Shown: positions 28,358 to 37,355 of the stretch, piece by piece
How the letters are laid out: every line of letters starts with the position of its first letter
How positions within the stretch are numbered: position 1 is the first letter of the stretch
NCBI GenBank assembly: GCA_001600355.1
Contig: BCJU01000003.1
Span: 1,492,519-1,556,518, forward strand
Source of the DNA: Meira nashicola
Taxonomy: Eukaryota > Basidiomycota > Exobasidiomycetes > Exobasidiales > Brachybasidiaceae
Length of the DNA stretch: 64,000 bases
Direction: 5' to 3'
Position numbers and translations under genes: made by a program
Notes under the pieces: model-generated
What the model saw: the letters and a program-made list of their open reading frames with translations, nothing else
The model's database searches: none
What the model was told of the DNA's origin: nothing

Positions 28358-29836
28358 ATGCGGATCATTTCAATCATCATTGCGCATACAATCTTGATGA
28401 TTGTGTTATCTCTTTCGATAGTACAAGCAGCAGGTTCAAGTGACAGAGGAAAGGGGAGCGGTAGTCCAAGCGGCAGCCCAAATAGAAAACTCGCAGATGC
28501 AGAAAAAGCTCGAGATGCTGCAAACTCAAAAATGATAGCCATGGTTCGCCAAAAAGCAGAAAACTTGAAAGGCATAACTGATGTTAAGATAGGCAAAGGC
28601 TGGAAGTCTTATGTTCCGGGTACAACGGATTACAAGTTTAAGCGATTGAAAAACAAAGAACAAAAGCAAAGTCAACTTGTAACCCAACTTGAACGGGAGG
28701 CAGGATTTTCCACTTCTCATCAAAAACCGCATTCACAACAATCAAGTTCTCATAATTGGCCGAAAGGATCCACATCTCCTGGAGGACATGGAAACGAACA
28801 TAACTTTCAAAAATCGCCTTCTTTTCGACGTAGCTCGAGTGGTTCTTCAAGTGGCTCATCTAGTGGAGCTAGAAGTCCAAGTCATGATCAAGAGCAGCGT
28901 GAAAAGATGTTACTTAAAATGTCGAATGAAAAAGGTGAACCTGTTAGACAAGGAGGAAGAGCCGAAAAGGGTGTAGCTTCATATGCAGGTATCGGAAAGG
29001 GAAAAGGGATCGCTCATAGTCCTCCTTTGGCCCATAGTGGCTCTTCTCCTGATTCGGCACATCTTGATCGACATACTAAAGAACAATTGTATGCTCATCA
29101 AAATAGCCAATCTCTACCACTCGAACTGGGTAAATCACGCATCAAGGAGAGACTTGGCAATTACTCATTACATTCTCCGGCTCATTCAGAGGGTTATTTG
29201 GGAGGAGGTAGCTCTTCTAGATCTGGCGGAGGATCTGGTGGTAAATCTAGCGTAGGATCTGTTGGATCAAAAGCAGCTGCGAAATTAAGCCCAATAGGCA
29301 AAGACATCGAAAGAAGGATCAAAAATACTAAAAATCCAGATGCTATACGTCAAATTTTGATAAAAGGAACCGGATTCCATTCAAGTGACAGAGTGAATGA
29401 AAATCAAGAAAAGATTCAACGTATCGATCAAAAGTTACTCGAGAAAAATCGACCTGCAGCTCTGAGTAAAATAAACAAGCACGTTCCTACGACATATGAA
29501 TGGGAAAAGGCTAAAGCTGAAAGATCTCATAAGAAGCATTTCGGAAGAATGCAAGATGTAGTACATGATGTGACCGTACATGCGGACCGAGGAAATTTAA
29601 ATTTGAACGTGCTCACAGAGATTAGTGAATTAGCTGATGCAGAAAAGCAACATCGAGCGATGTTAAGGCACGAAAGAATGCAAAATTCCTCACTTCCACC
29701 ACGACATCCTCAACCTTCAGCGTCTATTTCAAGAAATACCTCTACACGACATAGTCCTACATCTTCTCAACCTCATAGCCTTCCGCATACATCAAGTCAA
29801 GGATCCGATCGTTCGGAATCTCCCGGAAGAACTTGA
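28358..29836 (+). CDS. Large two-module secreted family protein
   Basis: 492 residues from the ATG at 28358, which immediately precedes the signal peptide MRIISIIIAHTILMIVLSLS. An N-terminal half-module ends in WKSYVPGTTDYKFKRLKNKE, matching PGTMDYKHK of the cluster gene at 13857. A long Ser/Gly/His-rich linker follows (about 110-300). The complete C-terminal module has LSPIGKDIERRI (block 1), a basic helical region, and MQDVVHDVTVHADRGNLN (block 3), then a Ser/His/Pro tail. It is more than twice the usual length and on the opposite strand to the main cluster. Function unknown; secretion predicted. Confidence 0.83.
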   Translation: MRIISIIIAHTILMIVLSLSIVQAAGSSDRGKGSGSPSGSPNRKLADAEKARDAANSKMIAMVRQKAENLKGITDVKIGKGWKSYVPGTTDYKFKRLKNKEQKQSQLVTQLEREAGFSTSHQKPHSQQSSSHNWPKGSTSPGGHGNEHNFQKSPSFRRSSSGSSSGSSSGARSPSHDQEQREKMLLKMSNEKGEPVRQGGRAEKGVASYAGIGKGKGIAHSPPLAHSGSSPDSAHLDRHTKEQLYAHQNSQSLPLELGKSRIKERLGNYSLHSPAHSEGYLGGGSSSRSGGGSGGKSSVGSVGSKAAAKLSPIGKDIERRIKNTKNPDAIRQILIKGTGFHSSDRVNENQEKIQRIDQKLLEKNRPAALSKINKHVPTTYEWEKAKAERSHKKHFGRMQDVVHDVTVHADRGNLNLNVLTEISELADAEKQHRAMLRHERMQNSSLPPRHPQPSASISRNTSTRHSPTSSQPHSLPHTSSQGSDRSESPGRT

Positions 29837-29910
29837 TGAAGGATTTCTTTGACGCCAATTCTTTTATTGTAGATAATTTCATTCAACGTAATTCGCAATG
29901 ACATTTTTCA

Positions 29911-30029
29911 GCCCCACAATTTACCAAATAGGATTCGATAGATCACGATAACCCCGATGGCATATTCTGCAACTCAAACAACGTGTACCAAACAAAAAAA
30001 CTTTACCATCATTTTTCTTCAATCGGGGC
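29911..30029 (+). promoter_or_regulatory. GCCCC/GGGGC boxes
   Basis: GCCCC (29911), ACCCCGATGGCA (29951-29962, near-identical to 416-427 upstream of the Fanzor) and ATCGGGGC (30022-30029), 125-243 bp before the ATG at 30154. Confidence 0.5.
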
Positions 30030-30153
30030 AATTGTTCAAAAAGTAGACTCTATCTACGGTAGACTTATAGCAAAAGTTGGACGTTGACGATGGATCAAAT
30101 CTTTTCGCAGGATTACCATATCCTTTGCACTTTTTTAACATTTATAAAAGGGA

Positions 30154-30957
30154 ATGATGTTTATGACAAAGAAAGCAATAGTGATTATACTTTTGATAAG
30201 TATACAATATTGCAAATCAAATAGTCTTCCAATAGGCGCAATTCAAGGTAAAGAAGAGTTTATCGTTAAAAGGGCTTCTTTGTGGGATCGTGTTAGAGGT
30301 AAATCGAATACTGAAGATTCTCCGAAGCAAACGTATAAATATCAAAAGTTAGGCAAAGTGAATTCAAAAGCAGATAAAGATTCACAAGGAGGATCAATAG
30401 GGTCAAATCACAGTGAAGGACAAAGTAGCGGAAGCAATTCTTCTGAAAAAAGTTCTATGCGTAAACCTACTCCTTCTTGGTTACAACCTGGTAATTTTCC
30501 TGAGTATGATTCATTACCTCTAAAATCACAATCTGAAAATAATAAATTAAGTTCAGGAGGAAGAAAGATTGAAAATAAAGCGAATCAATTTAGAGGAGGT
30601 GTTAGACAACGTGAATTTTATAGAGATGGTTTTACGTTAGTCAGAGGAGCAAAAGCAGCAAGGAATGCATTAAAATAAGGTGCAAAATTAGACAAGATTG
30701 ATTCGAAGAGAAATTCATCTACTTTCAAAAAAATCACAAATGCTATTCCAAGACAAATTACTCAAATGCAATATAATAAAAATCTTAAGACGTTGACTCG
30801 CGTTGAAAGTGATGTTAATTTACATATGAGACAAGGAAGGATGAAAAAGAACGTTCTTAAAGATATTGCTGAAACCGCTCATAGAATGAATGACATTAAA
30901 AATCAAATAAAGGATGAAAATAAAGCTAAAAAAGCTTCTATTAGTACCTCCTCTTGA
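30154..30957 (+). pseudogene. Secreted family member split by one in-frame stop
   Basis: A first segment of 174 codons has a signal peptide (to about 22), a Ser/Gly-rich region and block 1 (KLSSGGRKIENKANQF), then stops at TAA 30676-30678. The same frame continues uninterrupted to a TGA at 30955: GAKLDKIDSKRN, then block 3-like LTRVESDVNLHMRQGRM. One nonsense codon thus separates the two conserved blocks in an otherwise open 267-codon frame. Recent pseudogene, truncated protein or (unlikely) readthrough. Confidence 0.7.
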
Positions 30958-31199
30958 CTTATACTATTTCATTCCCTTTTATTCTTTTTGTTATACACTT
31001 GATGCTTTTCATATTTATAAATAAGAATCATATTTCCTCCTTATCCATCCTATACCACGTTCTTTGTAATGCATGAGTCTTAATGAAGGCCAAAGAGAAA
31101 ATTTAATTGGTAAGCTGATATAATATATTGCCGCCCTCCTACAATCCGCGAGGAGCTATCTTTTTTTGCGTACTTGTATAGACCCGACTTGGCGGTGAA

Positions 31200-31500
31200 A
31201 CGCAGCTGATAAAATTCTATACAATTGCATTTTTTGCCTAAGCCGCTTTTATATAATAATCAATAGTTCAGTACACAAACACAAAATGCAAACCTGTCTT
31301 GAGAGGCTATACATTTGCATTTTTTTGTAAAACCACTGAAATATATAAATTGCTAATTATCTTTTCTCTAAGTACCTTTTTCCCCATCATCAAACAATCA
31401 TTGGTCAAGAAACATGTTGTTCATTAAATTTATTTATCTTTGATGTATCATTGTGTCTTTAGCAAGCTCAATGAATCCAATAAGACCTTCTGAAGTTGTT
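31200..31500 (+). pseudogene. Decayed 5' copy of the 18369-19106 gene
   Basis: Promoter-like sequence (reverse complement of 5560-5660 and 19170-19250) leads to AACATGTTGTTCATTAAATT (31411-31430) and a leader that aligns with the signal peptide of the gene at 18369. A TGA at 31441-31443 breaks it, after which CATTGTGTCTTTAGCAAGC still matches. Homology fades by about 31500. It documents transfer of family DNA between the two islands, on the opposite strand. Confidence 0.65.
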
Positions 31501-31748
31501 TATCAATGAGACCAACTCGAACAGCAATTGCAGGTTGTATATAATACATATAATCAGCGCCTTCTCGCCCCCTTCACCCACCTGTAAAAACAAATTGACA
31601 CAGCATTTGCAGGTTGTCTATGCTTCATAGCTGCCTAAGTGTTCACTGCCATCTTTTGAATCACATGTATAAACCATGACATTATTCCTAAATAATAGTC
31701 TTGTATCTCATTCCTCCCTAAGGTTCAAACTATAGTACTCAATCAAAG
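31501..31748 (+). promoter_or_regulatory. Upstream region with repeated GCAGGTTGT motif
   Basis: GCAGGTTGTATATAATAC (near 31537) and GCAGGTTGTCTATGCTTC (near 31610) form a short direct repeat. A GCCCCC run (31568) lies about 180 bp before the ATG at 31749. The segment 30958-31199 contains nothing recognised. Confidence 0.35.
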
Positions 31749-32276
31749 ATGCTTGTTATCAAATTCTTTTTCTTCTGCCTCTTATTCTTCTTTGGTTCTG
31801 TCTTAGATATCATTTGCGCATCTATTCCAACTTCTTCTAATGGTATTACAACAAACTCTGAAAGTACTCAAGTGCCAAAGAAGCTCTCTAAACAAGGTAA
31901 AAAGATAGAAAAACAAAGTCATAAAGAAGCTAATGATGAGCATTCTTATCGTGATCAATCTCCTCATACAAGACGTGTAGCAAATCACCGTACAGTAGCT
32001 CGAGAAGCTATTATTAGACAAGGTTTTCATAAAGCTGAAATAGGAGATGCTGAAAATAGAGTAGAGGAATTCAAGAATCATCCTAAAGGTTTTCGAAATG
32101 AACAAAAAACGAGAAAAGCTCGTGCAATCAAAGGAGAAAAAAAGGAAAGTAAAAAAGTTGAAAATGTAATTCGTGATACAGATTTTCATGTTGCAAAAGG
32201 AACTATGACACATGAAGATAGTCAAAGTATTCATCAAGCTATTGGTTACGCGCGTACACTCGCCAGACTTAATTAA
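31749..32276 (+). CDS. Short secreted family protein
   Basis: 175 residues, intact. Signal peptide to about 24 (Phe-rich). A Ser/Thr segment, then block 1 KKLSKQGKKIEKQSHKEA. The centre is Arg/Lys-rich (RRVANHRTVAREAIIRQGF). Block 3 is VENVIRDTDFHVAKGTMTHE, then DSQSIHQAIGYAR. It lacks LGYxSDGR and the Ser tail, resembling the short cluster members at 13142 and 13857. No cysteine in the mature part. Function unknown. Confidence 0.8.
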   Translation: MLVIKFFFFCLLFFFGSVLDIICASIPTSSNGITTNSESTQVPKKLSKQGKKIEKQSHKEANDEHSYRDQSPHTRRVANHRTVAREAIIRQGFHKAEIGDAENRVEEFKNHPKGFRNEQKTRKARAIKGEKKESKKVENVIRDTDFHVAKGTMTHEDSQSIHQAIGYARTLARLN

Positions 32277-32435
32277 AATATATCGATGTGATCATCATTT
32301 ATTTCTTCCTATATATCTTTTATCTCATATTATTTATAGTACCTAGTATCAGATCGTAAACCATGTTTATACATTTGACTGAATATACATCTGTTAAGAG
32401 ATATTTGATAAAGTTTTAATGCTCGAAACGGCTAT

Positions 32436-32491
32436 CGGGGCAATAATGAACAAATTGTAAAGCTTGTGTTTTCCGATCCGAGATTAGCCCC
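32436..32491 (+). promoter_or_regulatory. ATCGGGGC and GCCCCG boxes
   Basis: CGGGGC (32436-32441) and GCCCC (32487-32491), 126-181 bp before the ATG at 32617, facing each other as at 8457-8498 and 21511-21553. Confidence 0.5.
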
Positions 32492-32616
32492 GTTCTACGG
32501 TAAAGGGTGTAAAAATAAATTTGTGATCGATTGAACAAATGAATAGATGTCTATAAAAATGCCTGTTTCAGTTCAATTTTAATCGTTTCCCTTTCTACAA
32601 ATAGCACCCATCAAAC

Positions 32617-32916
32617 ATGCACTCGCAAATATTCTTACAGATCGCTTTAATTGCTTCTTTATTGTATGGTGTAATTGCACCAAACGTTTTAGCCATTTTG
32701 CCCAAAATTAGAAGTGTAACTTATCATAAAAGTATGGTTGCACATAATTTAAAAAGAGCAAAACAGATGCCAATTGGAAAATCTTGGTATAAGAATCGAG
32801 CTCAACAACATCAAGATGTTTTAGATACATTTAATTCTCTCAGATTGAATGCACCTTTAAAAAAGTTTTTTGGCGTTCCGGTCAAAAAAGCTGCAAAGTT
32901 AAACCACAATTTATGA
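32617..32916 (+). CDS. Small secreted protein, 99 residues
   Basis: A signal peptide (MHSQIFLQIALIASLLYGVI, cleavage near 26) precedes a short basic mature part with KRAKQMPIGKSWYKNRAQQH and VPVKKAAKL. It lacks blocks 1 and 3, so membership in the main family is not supported, but it shares the GGGGC-box promoter and the island. No cysteine. Unknown function. Confidence 0.65.
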   Translation: MHSQIFLQIALIASLLYGVIAPNVLAILPKIRSVTYHKSMVAHNLKRAKQMPIGKSWYKNRAQQHQDVLDTFNSLRLNAPLKKFFGVPVKKAAKLNHNL

Positions 32917-33588
32917 TCATAAATATAAATTACCGTTTTCGTTCTCGTTTTTGGTTTCGGAAAGGCCCGTCTTTGATCTCTTTTCCTTGTAGAATTTTAT
33001 GCCGGGGACCTAATATTTTAATTTAAGTTTTATTGTAAATTTAAAGTTATCTTATTATTTGGTTTTGTTTTTTTCGTTCAACTCCGCTTATCTACCTTTC
33101 GCCCGTTAGCCCACTTTGTTCCCCCAACCAACAACCAACGGGAAATCTCAAAGGCACGACGCGTGTGAATGCAGCTCAAGCCGGAAACCGCGTTGGGAGA
33201 TGCACTAAGTGACAGGCAGGGACAGGATCTCTGTGTGTGTGCATGAGCGTATACGCTTTGCATAATCAGCCTTTAGCCCATACTGTGTGAACTCTGTCTT
33301 TATGCGCGCTTACGCACCAAAAAAAAAAGGACTCCGTTTGTTTGTAGAAAAGAAAAAAAAAAAACTGATAAAATGCTCAGAGATAATAAGATCTTTTTAT
33401 CATGCATATCTGTATGGCGTGACAGTCGTACGCATTGACAATTATCTCCTGTTGGGAGAGGTTCAAGCCCGAGGGAGACCTCCTCCTCTTAATCTTTACA
33501 ACTCAATCATCATCGTAAGCAAAAAACTAGAAGATCGGAAGTGAATCTTTTCTGACTTTGTAGCTTTCGTTATCAAATTTTCAAAACG
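32917..33588. other. Intergenic, nothing gene-like recognised
   Basis: Less AT-rich than the island. No tRNA could be folded from the GGTTCAAGCCC-like stretch near 33460. Marks the right border of the 28-33 kb island. Confidence 0.4.
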
Positions 33589-35478
33589 ATGGCTTTTCTT
33601 CATCATCAACCTTCTCGGCGAAATGGGAATCGACAAACGGATGCGATAAAATCTGATGAACAGATAAACCATCCAGACAAATACAATAAATTAGGCACTT
33701 CTAGAATTCGTAATTCTACTGCCAAGGAAGCAGAAGAAGATTGGAATATCGTTTTTCCAGGTAGAGCAAAAAATCTTACATCCACTTCAAACGATCTACA
33801 AAGACGGAATACAGATAGTTCACCATCTGATACGCCAGATGAAGAAGTAGAGTTAGATCTAACACTGCCACCAGCCCATGACGGGACGGGTAACTTTACG
33901 AGACCATCTTCTCCTTCTTATAATGCTGACGATGAACAAGATCGTGCATCTCTATCGCCAGAAGTATGGGGTGCGCCACCGAGTGAAGCAGTCACTTCGG
34001 AATTATTTACTGATGACGAGCTAGATTTATTGGATGAAGAGGAAGTTTCTTCTTCTGTACTATTTTCAGATTCGGAAAGCTTTAACGCAAGAAGATCAAG
34101 CAATCTTCAATCCGGTGAAGAACGTCGACCAAGCACATCCATTTCTGCACATCAATTACAAAGAGCATCTCGACTCAATCAACATGGGTCATCCATTTTA
34201 GCATCATCTTCTTGGTCTTGGATGAATGCTGCCCAGTCAAAAGTTATATCAACAAAAGATTTACCGAGGAGCAACGCGCATTCACAAGCGGTGCCTGCTA
34301 TCCTTACATCCGAATCCGAAGGCGAAGAGGAAGGAGAACGAAAGGCAAAGAAAGTTGCTGCGCAAGCCCGTAGAAGAAAAGATGATGCAGCATTCGAAGA
34401 GGCTCTTGGATCAGCTCATCAAGCTAATTCTGCCGGTTTGTATCCTCGGGTACCTAAACGCCGTCATCGTAAGAATGGTGAAAGTGAAAAAGGTAGCAAA
34501 CGTAGTAATAATAGCGCAGCTATTGCCAGTGAATTGTTATCTGCTCACAGAAGAAGGAATGCAGCAGGACGTAAAAGCCAAACTTCGGCCGCTTCCCTAC
34601 GAAGCAGAAGTCAAGTTGGTTCATCCGTCGGCCGCATTCGCTACAAATACGAAGAGGAAAGCAAAGATACTGTTACCACATATCGACCCGAAAATTCTTC
34701 TCGCTCCGAGCGTCTTTTGAGTGCAATCTTGCAGAGAGTTTTTGGCGTGGACGATGAGGAAGTGTTACAATCTTTCTTTCGCGATGAAGGGCCGCTGAGG
34801 ATCGAAGAAGGCGAAAAGGAGAGAGCAACGAGTGCAGCCATTGCAAGCAGAGCGCCTATTGGTAACGTAACAGATGACGATGTTTGGAGCAGGAACAGAA
34901 GACAACACCATATGAGACTCTTGCTCGATGGACGATCTGTTCCGGAAGAAGTAGAAGAAATCGACAGCGAAGGTGAGGCTGATGAAAAAATTAAGTCAGC
35001 CAAAACCAAATCGAGAACCATTTCAGATTCAAGTCGTCCCCATCGCACCTATGTCACTGGAAATGTTGCGGAACCCAGCTTGCCGGAAGCTCTGCATGCG
35101 ACATTGTTATCGGGTTTGCGAAGTGTGCCCAGCAGTCTTTCGCTCTTTTTGGCAGGTAGCAATAGTGTCCGATTTGTCAATTATTTGGTTGGCAGAATCG
35201 GTCCAAGCTTTACAGAAAGGATGCGAAAACTGGTGGATGAAGCTTCGGCAGAAGATGGTACAGATGATGCCGACAACGCAAGCCAATCTTCCGATATTAT
35301 TACCCGAGTTTTGAGAAGCCATAGCAATGCCGGCTCTTTGAGCGATTTAGGATCATGGGATGGCGTGGACGTGTCCACTTTACGCTTCAAAGGCAATAAG
35401 CATCCTGCACTCGCATCCTCTTCCAGTCGAAGTACTCGATCCAGTTCACAAAGTACCGTCCCAGCTACGAATATGTAA
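33589..35478 (+). CDS. Unrecognised acidic, largely disordered protein
   Basis: 629 residues, single exon. Acidic Ser-rich N-terminus (ELDLTLPPAHDGTG, DELDLLDEEEVSSS). A basic stretch near 285-305 (VPKRRHRKNGESEKGSKR) looks like a nuclear localisation signal. Two more ordered parts: ERLLSAILQRVFGVDDEEVL (about 380-400) and the helical EALHATLLSGLRSVPSSLSL to VGRIGPSFTERMRKLVDEAS (about 500-560). Ends in a Ser/Arg tail. Strong codon continuity makes it a real gene. Possibly a lineage-specific nuclear protein. Confidence 0.75.
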   Translation: MAFLHHQPSRRNGNRQTDAIKSDEQINHPDKYNKLGTSRIRNSTAKEAEEDWNIVFPGRAKNLTSTSNDLQRRNTDSSPSDTPDEEVELDLTLPPAHDGTGNFTRPSSPSYNADDEQDRASLSPEVWGAPPSEAVTSELFTDDELDLLDEEEVSSSVLFSDSESFNARRSSNLQSGEERRPSTSISAHQLQRASRLNQHGSSILASSSWSWMNAAQSKVISTKDLPRSNAHSQAVPAILTSESEGEEEGERKAKKVAAQARRRKDDAAFEEALGSAHQANSAGLYPRVPKRRHRKNGESEKGSKRSNNSAAIASELLSAHRRRNAAGRKSQTSAASLRSRSQVGSSVGRIRYKYEEESKDTVTTYRPENSSRSERLLSAILQRVFGVDDEEVLQSFFRDEGPLRIEEGEKERATSAAIASRAPIGNVTDDDVWSRNRRQHHMRLLLDGRSVPEEVEEIDSEGEADEKIKSAKTKSRTISDSSRPHRTYVTGNVAEPSLPEALHATLLSGLRSVPSSLSLFLAGSNSVRFVNYLVGRIGPSFTERMRKLVDEASAEDGTDDADNASQSSDIITRVLRSHSNAGSLSDLGSWDGVDVSTLRFKGNKHPALASSSSRSTRSSSQSTVPATNM

Positions 35479-35565
35479 GCGAAGTATACCCACCACTTAT
35501 TTCTTTTTTTAATCTGTAACACAATTGCAAATTTGATAGAAAGCATTTCTGAGATTTTGACCGAA

Positions 35566-36714
35566 TTATTGGATTGCCATTTGTGTATCCTTTTCTATTT
35601 TTGAGCCAATTTGTGCTTCAATGGCGGAATGCAGAGCTCTTGCGTATATTTGCCCTTGTTTGATTGCATTTTTAATCGTTGCGAAATCACATGTTCCCAA
35701 AATGGCTTGTTGACTGGCTATTGGACCGTTTGTTTTTTCTTCTCCTAATCTGCTCGATCCTGTCTCGAAAGAGGCTGTTAGCATTTGTGTACCTAGAACA
35801 TTTCCAGTCAAAGCGTCGCAAAGGATCAATATTCGGCGTGTATAGGGTATACATGCCTCTTCCGTTTGAGTTGCGTCCAATAAGATCCCATTCGGAAGAA
35901 TGTTGATTGTGATAGCAATTGGAAATCCCCGTGTGCCTTTTAGCGGGTTGGACCCATCATATATATCTTTTATTTCAAAATCCACTCCCACTTTTGCCCT
36001 TTGCTCTGCATCCAATTCGAAAGAACTATCATCCGATTCGACTGTTCGTGTTGCATCGGAGGAAGGTATTCCAGCACCTCGTGTTCGTGTTAGCGATCCC
36101 CGAACATCAAAGATGTCAACCTTTTCAGATCCTTGACCGCTGTTTGCTTGTGCTGCTTGCATAGATTGAATATCAAATCCGATCGCTCTTGTTTTTGGCA
36201 ATTGAACATCTTGCAAAGCAGCATATATTGTTGCAAATACAACGTCTGCAACATTTCCACCTGAAACGTCCAAAAGTGTGACATCAATGATCAACTTCCA
36301 TGCTCGTGTAGGCTTATGCGGTGCTTTTGGGTTTCGTAAGATGATCAATTGAGAAGTATCGAAAGCGCTTGCATTTGAGTTGAACAATTGATCGAGTAAT
36401 TTTTGTAAACTGACTAAAAGTGCTGATAAATTTGCACTTGAAGGAATTGCAGGATGAACGTCAATGAAAGATTGTACGAGACCGCTTTCAATTTCACTAT
36501 TATCTTGAACGACTTCACTACTGATCACCACCGAACATCTTGTGTTATCGCCTAAAGTGCAATTTGCACTTCCTGCCGCTTGATCTGCCACTCCAGTAAC
36601 AATCTTTAATGGTCTAAAAGCCAAAAGATCCCTTCCATCTAATCTATCAATAGGTTTAGACAATAATCCAGCTGTTGTATAGCTCAACTGGGTTAGCGAA
36701 AGTGTTGGTGCCAT
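35566..36714 (-). CDS. RRP42: Exosome complex subunit RRP42 (RNase PH-like)
   Basis: 382 residues. RLDGRDLLAFRPLKIVTGV, then an SANCTLGDNTRCSVVISSEV strand region and AWKLIIDVTLLDVSGGNVAD give the RNase PH fold. The C-terminal half has FPIAITINILPNGILLDAT, TQTEEACI and IKNAIKQGQIYARAL, as in yeast Rrp42. An extra Ser/Asp-rich insert (about 190-240) is not in the yeast protein. Structural ring subunit of the RNA exosome, without the bacterial catalytic set. Its 3' end faces the gene at 33589. Confidence 0.87.
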   Translation of the reverse strand: MAPTLSLTQLSYTTAGLLSKPIDRLDGRDLLAFRPLKIVTGVADQAAGSANCTLGDNTRCSVVISSEVVQDNSEIESGLVQSFIDVHPAIPSSANLSALLVSLQKLLDQLFNSNASAFDTSQLIILRNPKAPHKPTRAWKLIIDVTLLDVSGGNVADVVFATIYAALQDVQLPKTRAIGFDIQSMQAAQANSGQGSEKVDIFDVRGSLTRTRGAGIPSSDATRTVESDDSSFELDAEQRAKVGVDFEIKDIYDGSNPLKGTRGFPIAITINILPNGILLDATQTEEACIPYTRRILILCDALTGNVLGTQMLTASFETGSSRLGEEKTNGPIASQQAILGTCDFATIKNAIKQGQIYARALHSAIEAQIGSKIEKDTQMAIQ

Positions 36715-37355
36715 TTTAGGATGGCGTCTATGGTAGGGTATATGTATGATTGGAAAAAGCCTTTTTCCAACTTCTTCGCGAAATTTTTTATACTAGTCCA
36801 TGTACTTTACTTTTTTAATTCCTCACGCGTTACCCGTCTCCCGCGCCAAGTTGAATGCTTACTATCAAGCAACGCATGACAAAGCCAAACATTACTTCAG
36901 CAATTTCGTACACAGCAAAGCGAATATGTTGTCCCGATCCCATCTCCGACAGATAAAGTATGTTTTCATTAAATGAAGTGCTGATGTTCGTCAAATTCAC
37001 AACTTTCCGGCCTGCCGTACGAGAAGGATTGCTTACGGGGGGCAGCCCAAATCGTCCGTGTTTTCCTCTCGTACGTAGGCTATTCATTTGGCGCAGCGCA
37101 GAGCATGCGTCTGATTGCAAAATGCTAATGCGTGCGTGTGTGCGTCCGTTTCCCCACACACATACGAAAGCTCACATAAAATTGACGGACTGAGGGACCG
37201 AAAGGGAGAAAGGTATCAGGCAGTACAACAGTGATACTCTTTACCAGGAACCAAAAAGAGAGAATTAAACTTCTTTTTGTTATAAAAAGAAAGCCTAAGA
37301 TTGGTACACGTTTATTTCTCTTTTGTCCCCCTCCCTCTTTATCTCCTACACAAAG
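36715..37355. other. Divergent promoter region
   Basis: Between RRP42 (minus) and the ligase gene (plus). A pyrimidine-rich leader (37318-37350) precedes the ATG at 37356. No other signal recognised. Confidence 0.4.

Noticed and set aside
6033..30957. Alternative genetic code or programmed stop readthrough to explain in-frame stops
   Set aside because: Conserved genes here end at ordinary TAA/TGA/TAG codons, and the stop contexts do not match the known UGA-C type readthrough signal; mutation is simpler.
33430..33480. Possible tRNA (GGTTCAAGCCC resembles a T loop)
   Set aside because: The T-arm stem does not pair and no acceptor or anticodon arm could be found.
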